Positions 6,607-7,595 of a stretch of DNA of 7,595 bases are shown here, piece by piece; the stretch's first letter is position 1; each line of letters starts with the position of its first letter. Below the pieces are notes generated by a model, which was given only the letters and a program-made list of their open reading frames with translations, searched no databases and was not told where the DNA came from. Location: positions 1-7,595 of the forward strand of contig USAL01000090.1 in NCBI GenBank assembly GCA_900552545.1, given 5' to 3'. The stretch comes from an uncultured Sutterella sp. GTDB taxonomy: Bacteria; Pseudomonadota; Gammaproteobacteria; Burkholderiales; Burkholderiaceae_F. Made by a program: the position numbers and the translations under genes.

Positions 6607-7595
6607 TATTCGTAGCCCAACGACTTCAGCACGCGTGCGTCGTCGCTCCAGCCCTTTCGCACGCGCACCCAGATTTCAAGGTGCACGCGCTTATCAAGGA
6701 GCTTGGCGACATCGGCACGCGCCAGACGCCCGATCTCGCGCAGCTTGGCGCCGTGCTCGCCGATTACGATCGGCTTGTGGCTTTCGCGATCGACGATGAG
6801 GGCGGCGACGATGTCGGCGTGCGTGTCGTCCTCGCTCCAGGACTCGATCATCACCGCAACGCCGTAGGGAAGCTCGTCGCCCAGAAGGCGGAAGGCCTTC
6901 TCGCGGATCGTCTCGGCCACCATGAAGCGCGGCGACTTGTCGGTATAAAGATCCGGATCAAAGTACGGAGCCGACTGCGGCAGGTGCTTTTTGATTTCAC
7001 CGGTGAGATCGGGGAGCATCTTCGACTTCTCGGCGCTCACGGGCACGATCGCCGCAAAGGGAAAGCGCTGCATCGAGTCGGCCATGAGCGGCAGCAGGCG
7101 CTTCTTGTCGCGCACAAGGTCGATCTTGTTAAGCACCAAAATGACGTTTTGCGCCTTGCGGTCAAGAAGCTTCAGAACCTCCATGTCGTCGGCCTTCCAG
7201 CCCGCGGCGTCGATCACGAAAAGAACGCAGTCGACGTCAGCCAAGGCGCTGCGCACCGTGCGGTTCATGCGCTTTAAGAGCTGGGAGCTGTAGCGCGACT
7301 GGAACCCCGGCGTATCGACGAAGACGATCTGCGCGTCGTCGTCGGTGACGACCCCGAGCACGCGGTCGCGCGTCGTCTGGGGCTTTTTGGAGGTAATCGA
7401 GACCTTTTCGCCCACCATGGCGTTGATGAGGGAGTCCTCCGTGAGGTTCACGGTATCCTCGGTGATGATGTGCTCGCCGTCACGCATGACGGTCACACGG
7501 TCGCAGAGCTCAAAGAGCTCTTCCAGTTTATGTGACACGAACAGGATGGCCACGCCCTTGGCCTTCAGGCCCAGGACGGTCTCCATCGACTGCTC
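6606..7595 (-). CDS. era: GTPase Era, N-terminus replaced by an ABC-ATPase segment (5' end outside window)
   Basis: From about residue 57 to 329 (counted from the window edge) this is Era, the GTPase that binds the 3' end of 16S rRNA and acts in 30S maturation. Visible: the G2 region QTTR at 73-76, G3 DTPG at 94-97, G4 NKID at 156-159, G5 SAE at 187-189, and a C-terminal KH domain with VIGEHGAKLREIG (GxxG at 279-282) and the family ending WVRVRKGWSDDARVLKSLGYE-like pattern. The G1/P-loop (GxxxxGKS) and everything before it, about 25 residues in Era, is missing. In its place the frame continues into sequence from a sugar ABC-transporter ATPase. Without G1 it could not bind GTP normally, so as written it is non-functional or an assembly chimera. 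Era is essential or near-essential in most bacteria, which makes an intact copy elsewhere, or an artefact here, likely. recO follows downstream as expected; rnc, the usual upstream partner, is not seen. Confidence 0.88.
   Translation of the reverse strand, partial: EQSMETVLGLKAKGVAILFVSHKLEELFELCDRVTVMRDGEHIITEDTVNLTEDSLINAMVGEKVSITSKKPQTTRDRVLGVVTDDDAQIVFVDTPGFQSRYSSQLLKRMNRTVRSALADVDCVLFVIDAAGWKADDMEVLKLLDRKAQNVILVLNKIDLVRDKKRLLPLMADSMQRFPFAAIVPVSAEKSKMLPDLTGEIKKHLPQSAPYFDPDLYTDKSPRFMVAETIREKAFRLLGDELPYGVAVMIESWSEDDTHADIVAALIVDRESHKPIVIGEHGAKLREIGRLARADVAKLLDKRVHLEIWVRVRKGWSDDARVLKSLGYE
7410..7595 (-). other. C-terminal fragment of a sugar ABC-transporter ATPase domain, fused into era
   Basis: About 62 codons resemble the end of the first nucleotide-binding domain of RbsA/MglA/XylG-type ATPases, which energise uptake of ribose, galactose or xylose. 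Visible: VAILFVSHKLEELFELCDRV with the switch (H-loop) histidine at residue 22 from the edge, VMRDGEHI, and LTEDSLINAMVG, the usual end of that domain. Walker A, signature and Walker B motifs would lie beyond the window. Leucine codons here are CTG and CTC only, while the Era part uses CTT several times; the sample is small. There is no stop, no ribosome site and no start between this piece and Era. Confidence 0.75.

Overview
All supportable genes lie on the minus strand. Reading 5'->3' on that strand (right to left in window coordinates) they are: a sugar-ABC-ATPase fragment fused in frame to the GTPase gene era (7595-6606), recO (6543-5713), nagZ (5643-4633), pncB (4515-3337), an NhaD/CitMHS-type Na+/H+ antiporter (3041-1632), and the first 464 codons of a large secreted surface protein, probably an autotransporter passenger (1393-1, running off the left edge). 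No RNA genes, CRISPR array, insertion sequence or phage genes were seen.

The host looks like a betaproteobacterium of order Burkholderiales, most likely a gut Sutterellaceae (Sutterella/Parasutterella-like). Reasons: the era-recO-nagZ order, the Burkholderiales-type N-terminal extension on RecO, the form of the NhaD-like antiporter, a coding GC of about 60% by eye, and an autotransporter-like gene next door. This is inference from remembered protein families, not from a search.

Region by region: (1) 7595-5713 is the ribosome-assembly and DNA-repair block (era, recO), missing the start of era and the expected rnc. (2) 5643-4633 is nagZ, cell-wall recycling, directly after recO; the pdxJ and acpS genes that often sit there in Burkholderiales are absent. 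(3) 4632-4516 is an intergenic leader with a perfect 11-bp inverted repeat, followed by pncB (NAD salvage), which ends in a strong intrinsic terminator at 3260-3211. (4) 3210-3042 carries a candidate promoter and a leader hairpin for the antiporter, which has its own terminator at 1564-1519. (5) 1393-1 encodes the secreted protein, GTG-started with a good ribosome binding site and a clear signal peptide; its first ~100 codons are AT-richer than the rest.

Most genes are ordinary housekeeping functions. The clearest anomaly is the right edge: Era there lacks its P-loop (G1 motif) and is joined seamlessly, at a stretch both families share (LINAMVG), to the end of an ABC-transporter ATPase domain. 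This is most simply an assembly chimera or a microhomology recombination, rather than a new fusion protein. I did not find a convincing undescribed multi-gene system here.
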